Shown one piece after another: positions 23,316-33,477 of a DNA stretch of 64,000 nucleotides. The stretch spans positions 1 to 64,000 of the forward strand of contig NZ_FOFG01000013.1 of NCBI RefSeq assembly GCF_900110915.1, written 5' to 3'. The notes beneath the pieces were generated by a model, which saw only the letters and a program-made list of their open reading frames with translations, made no database searches and was not told the DNA's origin. The position numbers were made by a program, and so were the translations under genes. Source of the DNA: Faunimonas pinastri (GTDB lineage Bacteria; Pseudomonadota; Alphaproteobacteria; Rhizobiales; Afifellaceae). Positions within the stretch are counted from its first letter, which is position 1, and the number at the start of each line of letters is the position of its first letter.

Positions 23316-23342
23316 AGCCCCGGCAGGACCGGGGCTTTTCTT
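23316..23342 (+). terminator. Rho-independent terminator of sodB
   Basis: AGCCCCGG and CCGGGGCT form an 8-base stem with loop CAGGA, followed by TTTCTTT. It lies between sodB and the convergent gene at 23358. Confidence 0.85.
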
Positions 23343-23357
23343 TGCGCTATGGCTGGC

Positions 23358-23693
23358 TCAGCGTGCGCCGCCGACCAGCTTGCAACTCATCAGGCCCGGC
23401 AGTTCCGCCACGCTCTGCGTCTCGTTAAGCCAGCGCCGGCAATCGAATTCGTTGGTGAAGCACGCCTTCTCGTAGACCGGTTCGAGCCGCTCGTTGAAGA
23501 ACGTTTCCCGCCGGCCGGAGAATTCGCCGCGCCAGACCGGCCGCCCCTGCGCCTGTGTCATGATGGATTTACAATCCGGCGCGGCGGGCAGCGGGTAATT
23601 GTTGGCCGCTTCGGCGAACTGGGTAAGTGCCCCAAGCGCCAGTCCCGCCGCCAACACCCGCGCCGCCAGTAATCGAATCATCGTTCGTGACAT
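23358..23693 (-). CDS. Exported cysteine-containing protein (111 aa), unknown function
   Basis: A signal peptide is clear (RLLAARVLAAGLALGALTQFAEA, cleavage near residue 29). The mature part has four cysteines (DCKSIM, KACFT, DCRRW, SCKL), probably two disulfides, and the segment RPVWRGEFSGRRETFFNERL. A periplasmic role is likely. I recognise it only as a conserved hypothetical of rhizobia. The 280 bases upstream (to 23973) hold no gene I can support. Confidence 0.8.
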   Translation of the reverse strand: MSRTMIRLLAARVLAAGLALGALTQFAEAANNYPLPAAPDCKSIMTQAQGRPVWRGEFSGRRETFFNERLEPVYEKACFTNEFDCRRWLNETQSVAELPGLMSCKLVGGAR

Positions 23694-23973
23694 CTTGTCT
23701 TTCCCTGATGCGTCCGCTTCCCACCAACGGACGGAAACGGACCGGCCGGGGTTTGGTTCTGATCGAAGGCGGTGGAGCGGGTTTAATCGCGCTCATCCCG
23801 GTCAAGGGCCCGAGATCGCGAGAAACCTGGCGCGGTCGACAGCCCTCCCCGAGGTCACAAAGCCTATCGGTTAAAGGTAAGGCCGCCAATCTGTCTCCTT
23901 GACAACCTCACGGTAAAACCTGAAACGCAGCGTCAGAATAGCGCATCTTCGCGTATGCAGTCGTGAGTGAATC

Positions 23974-24618
23974 ATGTCCCGCCAAACCTTGCCGATGCTG
24001 GCCATGGATGTCGCCGTGGGGCTTCTGCTGCTCGTCGTCGCCGCCGCCCCGTTCCTCCTCTGGAGCGACGTCTCCAATTTTCGCGAGAACGGACCGGCCG
24101 AGGGACCGCAGAGCATCTTCCTGCTCTGCGCCACCGTGTTCTTCCTGTTCACGCTGGCGCGCTCGCACCGACTGACACGGCTTGAGATCGCCGGCATCTC
24201 GCTGTTCTGCTTCAACCTTTTTATTCGGGAAACCGACATCCGGCACACCTGGGCCGAGCCGATCCTGGGCAGCCACTTCACCAAGCAGGCCTTTGTCGTG
24301 CTGGCGGTGGCCTGGCTCGTCGTGGTCGGGTTTTCCCTGCTCCGCTTCAAGCAGACCGCCACCGATCTCCTGCGCTGGCTGATCTCGCCCGCCGGCATCC
24401 TGATGATCGCGGGCCTGCTTCTTTATCTGTCCGGCGACCGTGCGGAAAAGCACGGCTTCTTCCCCGATGCGGACCGTAGCGAATCGCTGGAGGAATCGCT
24501 GGAGCTCTACGGCTCATTCGTCATCTTCCTGTCCGGCTATGTCTGGTTCCGTCTTTCGGCCCCCGCCGCCAGGACCGCGGCCGTCACCGGCGATCTTCGA
24601 ACCGCCGGGCAACACTGA
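23974..24618 (+). CDS. Multi-pass membrane protein (214 aa), unknown function
   Basis: At least five hydrophobic helices are visible (VAVGLLLLVVAAAPFLLW, IFLLCATVFFLFTLA, IAGISLFCFNLFI, FVVLAVAWLVVVGFSLL, ILMIAGLLLYLSG, and a last one at FVIFLSGYVWFRL). A conserved-looking FIRETDIRHTW loop with charged residues follows the third helix. No enzymatic motif is recognised. A strong terminator follows directly after the stop. Confidence 0.8.
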   Translation: MSRQTLPMLAMDVAVGLLLLVVAAAPFLLWSDVSNFRENGPAEGPQSIFLLCATVFFLFTLARSHRLTRLEIAGISLFCFNLFIRETDIRHTWAEPILGSHFTKQAFVVLAVAWLVVVGFSLLRFKQTATDLLRWLISPAGILMIAGLLLYLSGDRAEKHGFFPDADRSESLEESLELYGSFVIFLSGYVWFRLSAPAARTAAVTGDLRTAGQH

Positions 24619-24620
24619 CA

Positions 24621-24649
24621 AAAAGGGGCGGCCATTGGCCGCCCCTTTT
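24621..24649. terminator. Bidirectional terminator between convergent genes
   Basis: AAAAGGGGCGGCC and GGCCGCCCCTTTT form a 13-base stem with loop ATT. A- and T-runs flank it on both sides, so it can end both the membrane protein transcript and the glutathione transferase transcript. Confidence 0.88.
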
Positions 24650-24675
24650 CGCTTGGCTCAACCGGTTTCCGGCGC

Positions 24676-25380
24676 TCACCGCGCCCGCTGGTTGAAGAGC
24701 ATCTTCTGCGCGTCCTTGTCCTCGGCGAGGTTCATCGTCTCGGGGGCTTTCAGCTCGAACGCCTTCTGCACGGCCGGACGCGCCATCAGCCCGTCCATCC
24801 AGCGCTTCACGTTGGGGAATTCGACGAGGTCCATGCCCTGCCGTTCCCAGCCTCGCGCCCAGCCGAGGCTCGCCATGTCCGCGATGGAATAGTCGCCGCA
24901 GATGAACTCACGGCCTTCCAGGCGCTTGTTCAGGACGCCGTAAAGGCGGTGCGTCTCGTCCCGGTAACGCTTGATCGCGTAGGGCAGCTTTTCCGGCGCA
25001 TAGATCGCGAAGTGGTGATTCTGGCCGAGCATCGGGCCGAAACCGCCCATCTGCCACATCACCCATTCCTCCACCTCGACGCGCTTGCGCTCCTCGGTCG
25101 GGTAGAACTTGCCGAACTTGCGGCCCAAATAGAGCAGGATCGCACCGGACTCGAAGACGGAGATCGGCTGTCCGCCCGGCCCTTCGGGATCGACGATCGC
25201 CGGCATCTTGTTGTTCGGCGAGATCTCCAGGAACTCCGGCTTGAACTGGTCGCCCTTGCCGATGTTCACGAACTTCACGTCGTAGGGGACGCCCGCTTCC
25301 TCCAGGAACATGCTGATCTTGAAGCCATTGGGGGTCGGCCAGAAATAAAGCTCGATAGGCTTGGTCTGCGTGGCGCTCAT
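24676..25380 (-). CDS. Glutathione S-transferase family protein (YfcG/YghU-like, Nu class)
   Basis: The 234-residue protein has the thioredoxin-fold start ELYFWPTPNGFKISMFLEEAG, with the TPNG motif of Nu-class disulfide-reducing transferases, then NNKMPAIVDPEG and the ESGAILLYLGRKFGKFYP glutathione-binding part, and the C-terminal helical domain with GDYSIADMASLGW. These proteins reduce disulfides or peroxides with glutathione. Single gene with its own terminator. Confidence 0.95.
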   Translation of the reverse strand: MSATQTKPIELYFWPTPNGFKISMFLEEAGVPYDVKFVNIGKGDQFKPEFLEISPNNKMPAIVDPEGPGGQPISVFESGAILLYLGRKFGKFYPTEERKRVEVEEWVMWQMGGFGPMLGQNHHFAIYAPEKLPYAIKRYRDETHRLYGVLNKRLEGREFICGDYSIADMASLGWARGWERQGMDLVEFPNVKRWMDGLMARPAVQKAFELKAPETMNLAEDKDAQKMLFNQRAR

Positions 25381-25472
25381 GATGCCTCCGGAAGGTGCTC
25401 AGGTTCGCCTTGCAAACTAGGGCGTCAGCCGAACCTGAGCAACCAGTCGAGACCGTCAGGAGTAATCGTGCC

Positions 25473-26759
25473 TCACACCTTCCGGCGAAGCAGCGCCAGG
25501 AAGAACCCGTCCGTCCCGCTGCGATGCGGCGACAGAAGCAGGTTTCCGCCCGGAAAGGCGGGAGCAGCAACCCCGGGCAGCGCCTTGGCCCAGGCTTCCG
25601 CCATGGAGGCCGGCTCGAAATCGGGATGGGCCATCAGGAACGCCTCGACCCGCTCGCCGTCCTCGGCGGCAAACAAGGAGCAGGTGGCATAGGCAAGCAG
25701 GCCGCCCGGGCGCACGAAGCGGGACGCATCGCGCAGCACCGTATCCTGCTCTTCCAGCCGGCGGGCGAGGGAGTCGGCCGTCAGCTTCCATTTCGCGTCC
25801 GGCCGCCGTCGCCACGTGCCGGAGCCGCTGCAGGGAGCATCGACGAGGACGCGGTCCATCCGCTCGACAATATCCTCCAGCGCATCGGGAGCGGGCGAAC
25901 GGACCTGGACGTTGCGTACGTCGGCCCGCTTCAGCCGGTCGTAAATCGGAGCCAGGCGGCTCCGGTCGGAATCATAGGCGAAGATCTGGCCGCGATTTCC
26001 CATCGCGGCCGCCAGAGCCAGGGTCTTGCCGCCGGCCCCGGCGCAGAAATCCAGCACCTGCTCGCCCGGTTCGGCGCCCACCAGGAGCGCGCAGAGCTGG
26101 CTGCCTTCGTCCTGGATCTCGATCCGTCCGCGCTGGAAGGCCTCTTCCACCTGCACGTTGGGATGGCGACGTCCCGCCTCGGCCGGCGGAATGCGCAGCC
26201 CCACCGGCGAAAGCGGGGTCGGTTCCACGCCCAGCCGCGCCAGTTGCGAAACGGCCTTGGCGCGCCCGCCCTTGAGTGTGTTCACCCGGATATCGAGCGG
26301 CGGCCTTCCGCCGAGCGCGGCGGCCTCCTCCACCCAGCTGTCGCCGAAAACGTCGCGGAGATTGGCGACGCACCATTCCGGCACATCGGCCCGGACATGA
26401 TCCGGCGCCTCGGCCAGAGTGTCCTCGCCGAGCCTGAGGATCGTCTCCTCCGAAATCGCAGCCGGGCCATGCCGGTCCTCGGCGAAGGCCGCGTTCAGCG
26501 CGGCCGGCTCCTCGCCCCATTCCAGCACGGCGGCGCCTACGGCCAGGCCCCAGGAGCTTTCCACACCCATGCGCCAGCCGAGCGACAGCTTGCGACGGAG
26601 CGCGTCATAGACGAGGTTGCCGATCGCCGCGCGGTCGCCCGCCCCGGCGAAGCGGTGCGACAGGCCCCAGTCGCGCAATGCTTCCGACACCGGGCGGTGG
26701 CGCGCTTGGATATCGTCGAGAATTTCGATCGCGGCGGCGATCCGTCCGGGCAGGCGCAT
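25473..26759 (-). CDS. RsmB/NOP family rRNA cytosine-C5 methyltransferase
   Basis: A 428-residue S-adenosylmethionine-dependent enzyme: N-terminal NusB-like helical domain (AAIEILDDIQARHRPVSEAL), then the methyltransferase with FCAGAGGKTLALAAAM (cofactor site), VLVDAPCSGSGTWRRRPD and the catalytic-cysteine motif YATCSLF. It methylates cytosine in ribosomal RNA. It follows the MAPEG gene by 6 bases on the same strand. Confidence 0.94.
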   Translation of the reverse strand: MRLPGRIAAAIEILDDIQARHRPVSEALRDWGLSHRFAGAGDRAAIGNLVYDALRRKLSLGWRMGVESSWGLAVGAAVLEWGEEPAALNAAFAEDRHGPAAISEETILRLGEDTLAEAPDHVRADVPEWCVANLRDVFGDSWVEEAAALGGRPPLDIRVNTLKGGRAKAVSQLARLGVEPTPLSPVGLRIPPAEAGRRHPNVQVEEAFQRGRIEIQDEGSQLCALLVGAEPGEQVLDFCAGAGGKTLALAAAMGNRGQIFAYDSDRSRLAPIYDRLKRADVRNVQVRSPAPDALEDIVERMDRVLVDAPCSGSGTWRRRPDAKWKLTADSLARRLEEQDTVLRDASRFVRPGGLLAYATCSLFAAEDGERVEAFLMAHPDFEPASMAEAWAKALPGVAAPAFPGGNLLLSPHRSGTDGFFLALLRRKV

Positions 26760-26765
26760 GTCGTT

Positions 26766-27194
26766 CTAGATTCCGTAAGCGGCGAGACGCAGCACGATCA
26801 CGATCCACATCGCGATCAGGCAGAGCAGACCCACGAAGTAGGCCCCGAAGCGCGGGCGCAGGTCGTTGCTGGTCAGGTGGACGCCCGCATGAACGAGGCG
26901 TGTCAGCACATAGATCCAGGCCAGCGCCTGCATGACGATGTTGGTCGCGTTGATATGCCAGGCGATGAGGCACAGCACATAAAAGAGGACCGGCGTCTCG
27001 AACTGGTTGGAGAAGTTGTTGGACGCCTGCCGCGCGCGGTCGGGCCAGGCATCGCCGGAAAGGCGGGCGCGGTCGAGCGGCACCTCGCCCCGGCCATAAG
27101 CGGCAAAGCGGAGACGGCCCATGACGAAGCAGACCACGAAGGTGATCAGGATCTGCGCCAGCATGGGCCAGGCAAGAGCGGTGGTCGCGTGCAC
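26766..27194 (-). CDS. MAPEG family membrane protein
   Basis: Four hydrophobic helices within 142 residues, with the family motif FSNQFETPVLFYVLCL (E and N of the glutathione-related site) and LVHAGVHLTSNDLRPRFG. MAPEG proteins are trimeric membrane enzymes or remnants acting with glutathione; the bacterial substrate is unknown. It forms a pair with the RsmB-type gene. Confidence 0.92.
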   Translation of the reverse strand: MHATTALAWPMLAQILITFVVCFVMGRLRFAAYGRGEVPLDRARLSGDAWPDRARQASNNFSNQFETPVLFYVLCLIAWHINATNIVMQALAWIYVLTRLVHAGVHLTSNDLRPRFGAYFVGLLCLIAMWIVIVLRLAAYGI

Positions 27195-27306
27195 GGGAAG
27201 CTCCTCGGGTCAGGATGCCGGCTGACGGACCGGGAGGAACGTCATTGCCACGGCCCCGCCGCGGCGGCAAGAGAGCAGAGTTGCCGCGCCAAGGGCGCGG
27301 CCTCCC

Positions 27307-28032
27307 TTATTCCTCGTCGTCCCTCTGCACCGGGGTCCGTCGGCCGCGAAAATCCATCGCCAGCAGATAGAGCTCGGAGCTGTCGGGCCGGCTCGCCGGC
27401 GGCTTGACGTGGTGGACGCGGGCAAAGTCGCGCTTGAGATCGGCGAGCAGGGCATTCTCCGCCCCACCCCGAAACACCTTGCACAGGAAGTGGCCACCCG
27501 GCACCAGTACGGAGCGGGCGAACTCGACCGCCACTTCGCAAAGCCCGATGATCCGCAGGTGATCCGTCGCCTTGTGCCCGGTTGTGGGTGCCGCCATGTC
27601 GGAAAGCACGATGTTGGCGCGATGACCGCCCAGCGCCGCATCCAGCGCGGCCGGCGAGTCCTCGTCGAGGAAGTCCTTTTCCAGCACGGTCACGCCGGCC
27701 AGCGGATCCACGCCGAGATAATCGATGCCGACGACACGGATGTCCGCATCGGTGGAACCGACCTTCTTGGCCGCCACCTGCAGCCAGCCGCCGGGGGCCG
27801 CGCCGAGATCCACGACCCGCATCCCCTTCTTCAGCAGGTGGTAGCGCTCGTCGATCTCCATGAGCTTGTAGGCCGCGCGCGAGCGATAGCCCTCCTGCTT
27901 GGAGCGGGCGACATAGGGATCGTTCAGCTGGCGCGCGAGCCAGCGCTGCGACGAAACCTTCAGTTTGCGCGCCTTCTTGACGCGCTCGTGCATGCCGCGA
28001 TGGCCCGAGCCACCGCCGGGGGACGGGCTCAT
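27307..28032 (-). CDS. rlmE: 23S rRNA (uridine-2'-O)-methyltransferase RlmE/FtsJ
   Basis: The ATG at 28032 (MSPSPGGG) overlaps the Ppx/GppA stop (ATGA) and gives 241 residues. [61 protein letters not shown] and [10 protein letters not shown] supply the K-D-K-E catalytic tetrad. It methylates U2552 in the ribosome A loop. An Arg/Lys-rich stretch near residue 20 is usual. A GCCGCGCC/GGCGCGGC hairpin lies just after the stop without a U-tract. Confidence 0.95.
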   Translation of the reverse strand: MSPSPGGGSGHRGMHERVKKARKLKVSSQRWLARQLNDPYVARSKQEGYRSRAAYKLMEIDERYHLLKKGMRVVDLGAAPGGWLQVAAKKVGSTDADIRVVGIDYLGVDPLAGVTVLEKDFLDEDSPAALDAALGGHRANIVLSDMAAPTTGHKATDHLRIIGLCEVAVEFARSVLVPGGHFLCKVFRGGAENALLADLKRDFARVHHVKPPASRPDSSELYLLAMDFRGRRTPVQRDDEE

Positions 28033-29258
28033 GCTCGCGTCCGCACGGTTCGTGAATTGCTGGGCTGGCTGCGGTGACGCAGATGCCCGTCGGAGCGCAT
28101 GAGTTGCAGCAGGATCCCTTCCCTCAGGCCACGGTCGGCGACGCGCAGGCGCGGGCACGCCCACTCCCGGCGAATCGCCTCGAAGATCGCGCAGCCGGCC
28201 AGCACCAGATCGGCGCGTTCCCGCCCGATGCAAGGGTTGGCGACGCGCGCCGGATAATCCATGGACCTGATCTTCCTCATCATCAAATCGATATCGTCCT
28301 GCTCCATCCAGAGCCCGTCGACATAGCGACGGTCGTAGCGCCCCAGTCCGAGATGGACGCCTGCCAGCGTCGTAACCGTTCCCGAGGTGCCGAGAAAGTG
28401 GAACGAGCGGTGTTTCAGCGCTTCCTTGAGCGCGTCGCGCGCATTGAAGCGAACGAACTCGGCCCGCACGTCGGCGACCATCGCCTCGAAAACCTCGTCC
28501 GTGACGTCGACACCGCCATGCCGCTCAGCCAGGGTCACCACGCCCACGGGAAGCGAGACCCAGGCCCGCATCAGCCCGTTCCGCTTGCGCGAGCGCTTGC
28601 GGTCCAGCCAGACGATCTCGGAGGAGCCGCCGCCGATATCGAACAGCACCGCGCCGTCGGACTTCGGATCGAGAAGCGAGAAGCAACCGGCGACCGCCAG
28701 CGAGGCCTCGGTGCGCCGGTCGATGATCTCGAAATTGAGCCCGAGTTCGTGGCGGACGCGATCCATGAAAGCCGCGCCGTTCAGCGCTCGACGGCACGCT
28801 TCCGTGGCGATCAGGCGCGTTCCCGCGAGCCGCCTCTCCGCCAGCTTCTGCCGGCAGATGCGCAACGCGCCGAAGGCCCGCTCCATGGCGTCGTGGTTCA
28901 GGAGCCCGCTCTGCGCGACGCCCTCTCCCAGCCGTACGATCCGCGAAAACGAATCGACGATATGGAAACTCTCCCCCCGCGGCTCCGCGATCAGCAACCG
29001 GCAGTTATTGGTGCCGAGATCGATCGCTGCGTAGAATGGCCCGCGCTCATGCGCGCGGGAGCGGCTGCGTCCGGCCCTGTGCCGTTCAGTCGCGTGATCC
29101 CGTTTCGATGCCTCGGCACCGGGGGTCGCGGGAACGGTTTTAGGCGGGTCCGAAGATTTCGACGCCGGTGTGAATTGCTCTTTTCGCGCCTCTGTCGAAC
29201 TTCCATCCGCCGAACCGAGCACAGACGCAGGACAGATGTCGTCCGCGACCTTGCTCAT
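28029..29258 (-). CDS. Ppx/GppA family phosphatase
   Basis: A 409-residue protein whose first 75 residues are Ser/Pro/Arg-rich and look disordered, followed by the sugar-kinase-like fold: [48 protein letters not shown] and [17 protein letters not shown]. These are the phosphate-binding loops of exopolyphosphatase/pppGpp phosphatases. Coupled to rlmE, an arrangement common in rhizobia. A shorter start inside the N-terminal extension cannot be excluded. Confidence 0.93.
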   Translation of the reverse strand: MSKVADDICPASVLGSADGSSTEARKEQFTPASKSSDPPKTVPATPGAEASKRDHATERHRAGRSRSRAHERGPFYAAIDLGTNNCRLLIAEPRGESFHIVDSFSRIVRLGEGVAQSGLLNHDAMERAFGALRICRQKLAERRLAGTRLIATEACRRALNGAAFMDRVRHELGLNFEIIDRRTEASLAVAGCFSLLDPKSDGAVLFDIGGGSSEIVWLDRKRSRKRNGLMRAWVSLPVGVVTLAERHGGVDVTDEVFEAMVADVRAEFVRFNARDALKEALKHRSFHFLGTSGTVTTLAGVHLGLGRYDRRYVDGLWMEQDDIDLMMRKIRSMDYPARVANPCIGRERADLVLAGCAIFEAIRREWACPRLRVADRGLREGILLQLMRSDGHLRHRSQPSNSRTVRTRA

Positions 29259-29597
29259 CTTGATCTCACTTCACCGGGTGCTCGTCACACCCGCTCAGTT
29301 CATGTTGGTGGCAGGATAGCAGCAGCCAAGGTCATTTGGGAAGTGAGCCTTGCGACATAAAGCGCAGCAATTCATCCCGCGCGATATTCAGGCATTCCGG
29401 ACACCTCTGGCGCAGGTGTGATCGACGCGGCGGCCCGAGACTCTTTTCCTCATGCTGCAGCGCACTATCATGAGGATTCGGGCCGACGCGCCTGACCCAT
29501 CATCCGGCGCCCTTCGCGCGCCGTGCCCCTCGGGGTTTCACCGAAGCCATGCCCCGCTTTGCCGGGGTTGCCAAGAGAAGACCGATCGAGTTTGCGC
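29259..29597. other. Intergenic region between divergent ppx/gppA-like and lipoprotein genes
   Basis: The 339 bases contain no convincing gene. Small inverted repeats are present (for example CACCT/AGGTG near 29401-29420, and CCCCG/CGGGG near 29551-29568), but none has a U-tract. Both neighbouring genes read outward, so promoters for both should be here. Confidence 0.5.
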
Positions 29598-30320
29598 ATG
29601 AGCTTCCGCCCATTGCTTCGCAGCAGCCTGACCTGGCCAGCCCTCGCCACCCTTCTCGTAACGGCTGGCTGCGTCCCCAATCCGGTCAGCCCGGTCGAGG
29701 ATGCGAGGACACAGCTGATCGGCCTGCGCCAGAACGACATCCGGATGTGCGCGGGCTTCCCGACCAAGGTCTTCACCGAAGGCGACGTCGATATCTGGAG
29801 CTACGAGAAGTCGCAGCCCTCGTCCGCCGGCGTCAGCGTGCCCGTGCTGCCGAACCTCGTGGGCGCTTCGGTAAGCCTGAACGGCGGGGGCGATTGTCGC
29901 CTTCAGGTGCGCTTCGACAAGGGACGCGTGACGCGGATCGCCTATGCGGGCGACAGCAACGCCGTCTCCGGCCGCAATGCCGTCTGCACGCCGCTGATCG
30001 CCGGCTGCGTCCGCTTTGCTCGCGGCGATCTCGGCCAGGCGGCGAAAACCGCGCCCATCCACCACGCCCCGCCGCCGGAAATGCCGGTGCCGCCTGCCCC
30101 TGCTCCCATTACGAAAACGCCGGAGAAGCCGTCCGCCGCGCCGGCCGAGGCGAAGCCGCAAACCTCGGCGGCCGCGCCCGCGCCTGCCGCTGCCGCACCG
30201 ACGCAGTCCGACACGGCGGGCGACAAGGCCCCCCCTTCAGCCGCAAGTGCCCCGGCTTCTGCGGCCAGCGAACAGGCCACGCCCGCCAAGATCCCGGCGC
30301 AGACCGCGCAGACGCCATAG
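29598..30320 (+). CDS. Lipoprotein with Pro/Ala-rich tail, unknown function
   Basis: The ATG at 29598 gives 240 residues with a lipobox LLVTAGC, lipidated cysteine 25. The mature N-terminal domain (residues 26-135) includes VEDARTQLIGLRQNDIRMCAGFPTK, WSYEKS, CRLQVRFDKGRVTRIAYAG; this resembles small outer-membrane-assembly-type lipoprotein folds but I cannot assign a family. The last 100 residues are low-complexity Pro/Ala/Lys, likely a periplasm-spanning linker. Confidence 0.8.
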   Translation: MSFRPLLRSSLTWPALATLLVTAGCVPNPVSPVEDARTQLIGLRQNDIRMCAGFPTKVFTEGDVDIWSYEKSQPSSAGVSVPVLPNLVGASVSLNGGGDCRLQVRFDKGRVTRIAYAGDSNAVSGRNAVCTPLIAGCVRFARGDLGQAAKTAPIHHAPPPEMPVPPAPAPITKTPEKPSAAPAEAKPQTSAAAPAPAAAAPTQSDTAGDKAPPSAASAPASAASEQATPAKIPAQTAQTP

Positions 30321-30354
30321 AGCGCTCTCGTTCACTGGACCCGCGCCCCAAACG

Positions 30355-30384
30355 AAAAGGCTCCCCTGCCATCGCAGAGGAGCC
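30355..30384 (-). terminator. Terminator of the sdhCDAB operon
   Basis: GGCTCCCCTGC and GCAGAGGAGCC pair (one G-U) with loop CATC; on the minus strand TTTT follows. It lies 25 bases after the sdhB stop, between convergent transcripts. Confidence 0.75.
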
Positions 30385-30408
30385 CTTCATGTGCAGGAAC
30401 CGTGAGCG

Positions 30409-31188
30409 TCAGAGGCGCCGTTCGACCATCATCTTCTTGATCTCGGCGATCGCCTTGGCGGGGTTCAGTCCCTTGGGGCAGGTCTGCGCGCAGTTCATGA
30501 TGGTGTGGCAACGGTAAAGCCGGAACGGATCGTCGAGATCGTTCAGCCGCTCGCCCGTCGCCTCGTCGCGGCTGTCGATCAGCCAGCGATAGGCCTGCAG
30601 CAGTGCCGCGGGGCCGAGATACTTGTCGCCGTTCCACCAGTAGCTCGGGCAGGACGTGGTGCAGCAGGCGCAGAGGATGCACTCGTAGAGGCCGTCGAGT
30701 TTCTCGCGATCGGCACGCGACTGCAGCCATTCCTTCTGCGGCGTCGGCGAAACCGTATGCAGCCACGGCTCGATGAAGGCATGCTGGGCATAGAAGCCGG
30801 TGAGGTCCGGCACCAGGTCCTTGACGACGGGCATGTGCGGCAGCGGGTAGATCTTCACCGCGCCCTTCACCTCGTCGTAGCCCTTGGTGCAGGCCAGCGT
30901 ATTCATGCCATCGATGTTCATCGCGCAGGAGCCGCAGATGCCTTCGCGGCAGGAGCGGCGGAGCGTCAGCGTCGCGTCGACCTTGTTCTTGATCCACAAG
31001 AGCGCATCGAGAACCATCGGCCCGCAATCCTCGGTGTCGACGTAGAACGTGTCCATCCGAGGATTGCCGCCCGCTTCCGGATCCCAGCGATAGATCCGGA
31101 ATTCCCGGAGCGCGGACGCGCTGTCGGGCTTCGGCCAGACCTTGCCTTCGGTAATTCTGGAGTTCTTGGGAAGGGTCAGTTGAACCAT
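30409..31188 (-). CDS. sdhB: Succinate dehydrogenase iron-sulfur subunit
   Basis: The 259-residue subunit has the plant-type ferredoxin cysteines in [13 protein letters not shown] and the two cluster-binding runs [17 protein letters not shown] and [17 protein letters not shown] for the [4Fe-4S] and [3Fe-4S] centres. It passes electrons from SdhA to quinone at the membrane. Last gene of the sdhC-sdhD-sdhA-sdhB operon. Confidence 0.98.
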   Translation of the reverse strand: MVQLTLPKNSRITEGKVWPKPDSASALREFRIYRWDPEAGGNPRMDTFYVDTEDCGPMVLDALLWIKNKVDATLTLRRSCREGICGSCAMNIDGMNTLACTKGYDEVKGAVKIYPLPHMPVVKDLVPDLTGFYAQHAFIEPWLHTVSPTPQKEWLQSRADREKLDGLYECILCACCTTSCPSYWWNGDKYLGPAALLQAYRWLIDSRDEATGERLNDLDDPFRLYRCHTIMNCAQTCPKGLNPAKAIAEIKKMMVERRL

Positions 31189-31246
31189 CTGTTTCGTCCC
31201 TAGGTCCCGGCGGCGGCACGGGACCGGAAGTGATCGGGCAGTATCC

Positions 31247-33082
31247 TCAGTAAACGCGCTTGCGGGGCTCGATGTACTGGATGTCGTTCGACATCGTATA
31301 GGTATGCACTGGACGGTAATCGATCGAGACCGACTGGTTTTCCACGTCGGCGAAAGCCAGTGTGTGCTTCATCCAGTTCTGGTCGTCGCGATCCGGGAAA
31401 TCCTCGCGGGCGTGCGCCCCACGGCTTTCCTTCCGGTTGGCGGCCGATTCCATCGTGACGACCGCCTGCGAGATCAGGTTCTGGTACTCCAGCGTCTCAA
31501 TGAGGTCGGAGTTCCAGATGAGCCCGCGGTCGGAAACCTGGATGTCGTCGGAGCCGCGCCACACATCGTGGATCAGGCCCTGGCCCTCCTCCAGCACTTC
31601 ACCGGTGCGGAACACCGCGCAATTGTTCTGCATCACGCGCTGCATGTTGCCGCGCAACTCCGCCGTACGGGTGGAACCCTTGGCGTAGCGGGCGCGGTCG
31701 AGGCGGGAAATCGCCATCTCGTCGGCCGACTTCGGCAGATCGGGGTGACGCTCGCCCGGCTCCACCGTCTCGGCGCAGCGCCGGCCGGCGGCGCGGCCGA
31801 AGACCACGAGGTCGACCAGCGAATTGGAACCGAGGCGATTGGCGCCGTGCACGGACACGCAGGCCGCCTCGCCGACAGCCATCAGGCCGGGCACCACCGA
31901 GTCCGGATCGCCGTCGAGCTTGGTCACGACCTCGCCGTGGAAGTTCGTCGGGATGCCGCCCATGTTGTAGTGCACGGTGGGCAGGATCGGGATCGGCTCG
32001 CGCGTGACGTCCACGCCGGCGAAGATCTTCGCCGTTTCCGAGATACCGGGAAGGCGCTCGTGCAGGACGGCGGGATCCAGATGCTCCAGGTGGAGGTGGA
32101 TGTGATCCTTGCCCTTGCCGACGCCACGGCCCTCGCGGATCTCCATGGTGGAGGCGCGGGAGACGACATCGCGCGACGCGAGATCCTTGGCCGAGGGGGC
32201 GTAACGCTCCATGAAGCGCTCACCCTCGGAATTGGTGAGATAACCGCCCTCGCCGCGCGCGCCTTCGGTGATCAGGCAGCCCGACCCGTAGATGCCGGTC
32301 GGGTGGAACTGGACGAACTCCATGTCCTGCAGCGGCAGGCCGGCGCGCAGCACCATGGCGTTGCCGTCACCGGTGCAGGTATGCGCGGAGGTGCAGGAGA
32401 AGTAGGCGCGGCCATACCCGCCGGTCGCCAGGATGGTCTTGTGGGCGCGGAAACGGTGGATCGAGCCGTCATCCATGGAAATCGCGATCACGCCACGGCA
32501 GGCGCCATCTTCCATGATCAGGTCGATCGCGAAATATTCCACGAAGAAGGTCGCGGAATGCTTCAGCGACTGGCCGTACATGGTGTGCAGCATCGCGTGG
32601 CCGGTGCGGTCGGCCGCCGCGCAGGTGCGCTGCGCCGTGCCCTGGCCGAAATGCGTGGTCATGCCGCCGAAGGGACGCTGGTAGATGCGTCCTTCCTCCG
32701 TGCGGGAGAACGGCACGCCCCAATGCTCCAGTTCGTAGACCACTTCCGGCGCGTTGCGCACGAGGTACTCGATCGCATCCTGGTCGCCCAGCCAGTCCGA
32801 CCCCTTGACGGTGTCGTACATGTGCCAGCGCCAGTCGTCCTCGCTCATGTTGCCGAGCGAGGCGGCGATGCCGCCCTGCGCCGCGACCGTGTGGGAGCGC
32901 GTCGGGAACACCTTGGTGATGCAGGCGGTCTTCAGTCCCGATTCGCTGGCGCCCAGCGTGGCGCGAAGGCCGGCGCCGCCGGCGCCGACCACGACGACGT
33001 CATACGTATGGTCGATGATTTCGTAGGCGCGACCGCCTGCTGCCGGCGACGCTGCCGCCCCGTTGCTTGCCTGTGCGGCCAT
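31247..33082 (-). CDS. sdhA: Succinate dehydrogenase flavoprotein subunit
   Basis: At 611 residues it has [16 protein letters not shown] (FAD binding), the histidine that carries covalent FAD in [15 protein letters not shown], and [18 protein letters not shown] near the C-terminal part. It oxidises succinate to fumarate in the TCA cycle. The start follows the sdhD stop by 3 bases. Confidence 0.98.
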   Translation of the reverse strand: MAAQASNGAAASPAAGGRAYEIIDHTYDVVVVGAGGAGLRATLGASESGLKTACITKVFPTRSHTVAAQGGIAASLGNMSEDDWRWHMYDTVKGSDWLGDQDAIEYLVRNAPEVVYELEHWGVPFSRTEEGRIYQRPFGGMTTHFGQGTAQRTCAAADRTGHAMLHTMYGQSLKHSATFFVEYFAIDLIMEDGACRGVIAISMDDGSIHRFRAHKTILATGGYGRAYFSCTSAHTCTGDGNAMVLRAGLPLQDMEFVQFHPTGIYGSGCLITEGARGEGGYLTNSEGERFMERYAPSAKDLASRDVVSRASTMEIREGRGVGKGKDHIHLHLEHLDPAVLHERLPGISETAKIFAGVDVTREPIPILPTVHYNMGGIPTNFHGEVVTKLDGDPDSVVPGLMAVGEAACVSVHGANRLGSNSLVDLVVFGRAAGRRCAETVEPGERHPDLPKSADEMAISRLDRARYAKGSTRTAELRGNMQRVMQNNCAVFRTGEVLEEGQGLIHDVWRGSDDIQVSDRGLIWNSDLIETLEYQNLISQAVVTMESAANRKESRGAHAREDFPDRDDQNWMKHTLAFADVENQSVSIDYRPVHTYTMSNDIQYIEPRKRVY

Positions 33083-33085
33083 GGC

Positions 33086-33466
33086 TCAGCCTCCGAACGC
33101 AATCTTGAGAATAGCGAAAATGCACACGATCCCGATCGCCGCCGCGTAGAGGTTGTTCAGCGCGATGGCGATGATCTTGGACAGATCGCCATGGATGTAG
33201 TCTTCGAGGACGACCTGCATGCCGAGGCGCATATGGTTCGCGACGGAGAGCATGAGGGCGAGAATGATCAGCGCCGGCAGGGGCGAAGCCAGCGTGGCGC
33301 GCACTTCGACGTAGGGCTTGCCGGTGAGGCTCACGATCAGCACGATAAAGGCGATCACCAGGAACACGTTGGCGATCGCGGTGAAGCGCTGCACCATGAA
33401 GTGGGCGGTGCCCTGTCCGGCCGTGCCGCGGCCGCGCACCTGGCCGAGAGATGTCCGCATCGTCAT
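33086..33466 (-). CDS. sdhD: Succinate dehydrogenase hydrophobic membrane anchor subunit
   Basis: GGAGG before ATG 33466 fixes the start (MTMRTSLGQVRGRGTAG); 126 residues with three membrane helices. The family motif GTAHFMVQRFTAIANV and the haem/quinone-region HMRLGMQVVLEDYIH are present. It lies 11 bases after sdhC and 3 bases before sdhA. Confidence 0.94.
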   Translation of the reverse strand: MTMRTSLGQVRGRGTAGQGTAHFMVQRFTAIANVFLVIAFIVLIVSLTGKPYVEVRATLASPLPALIILALMLSVANHMRLGMQVVLEDYIHGDLSKIIAIALNNLYAAAIGIVCIFAILKIAFGG

Positions 33467-33477
33467 ATCAGACCTCC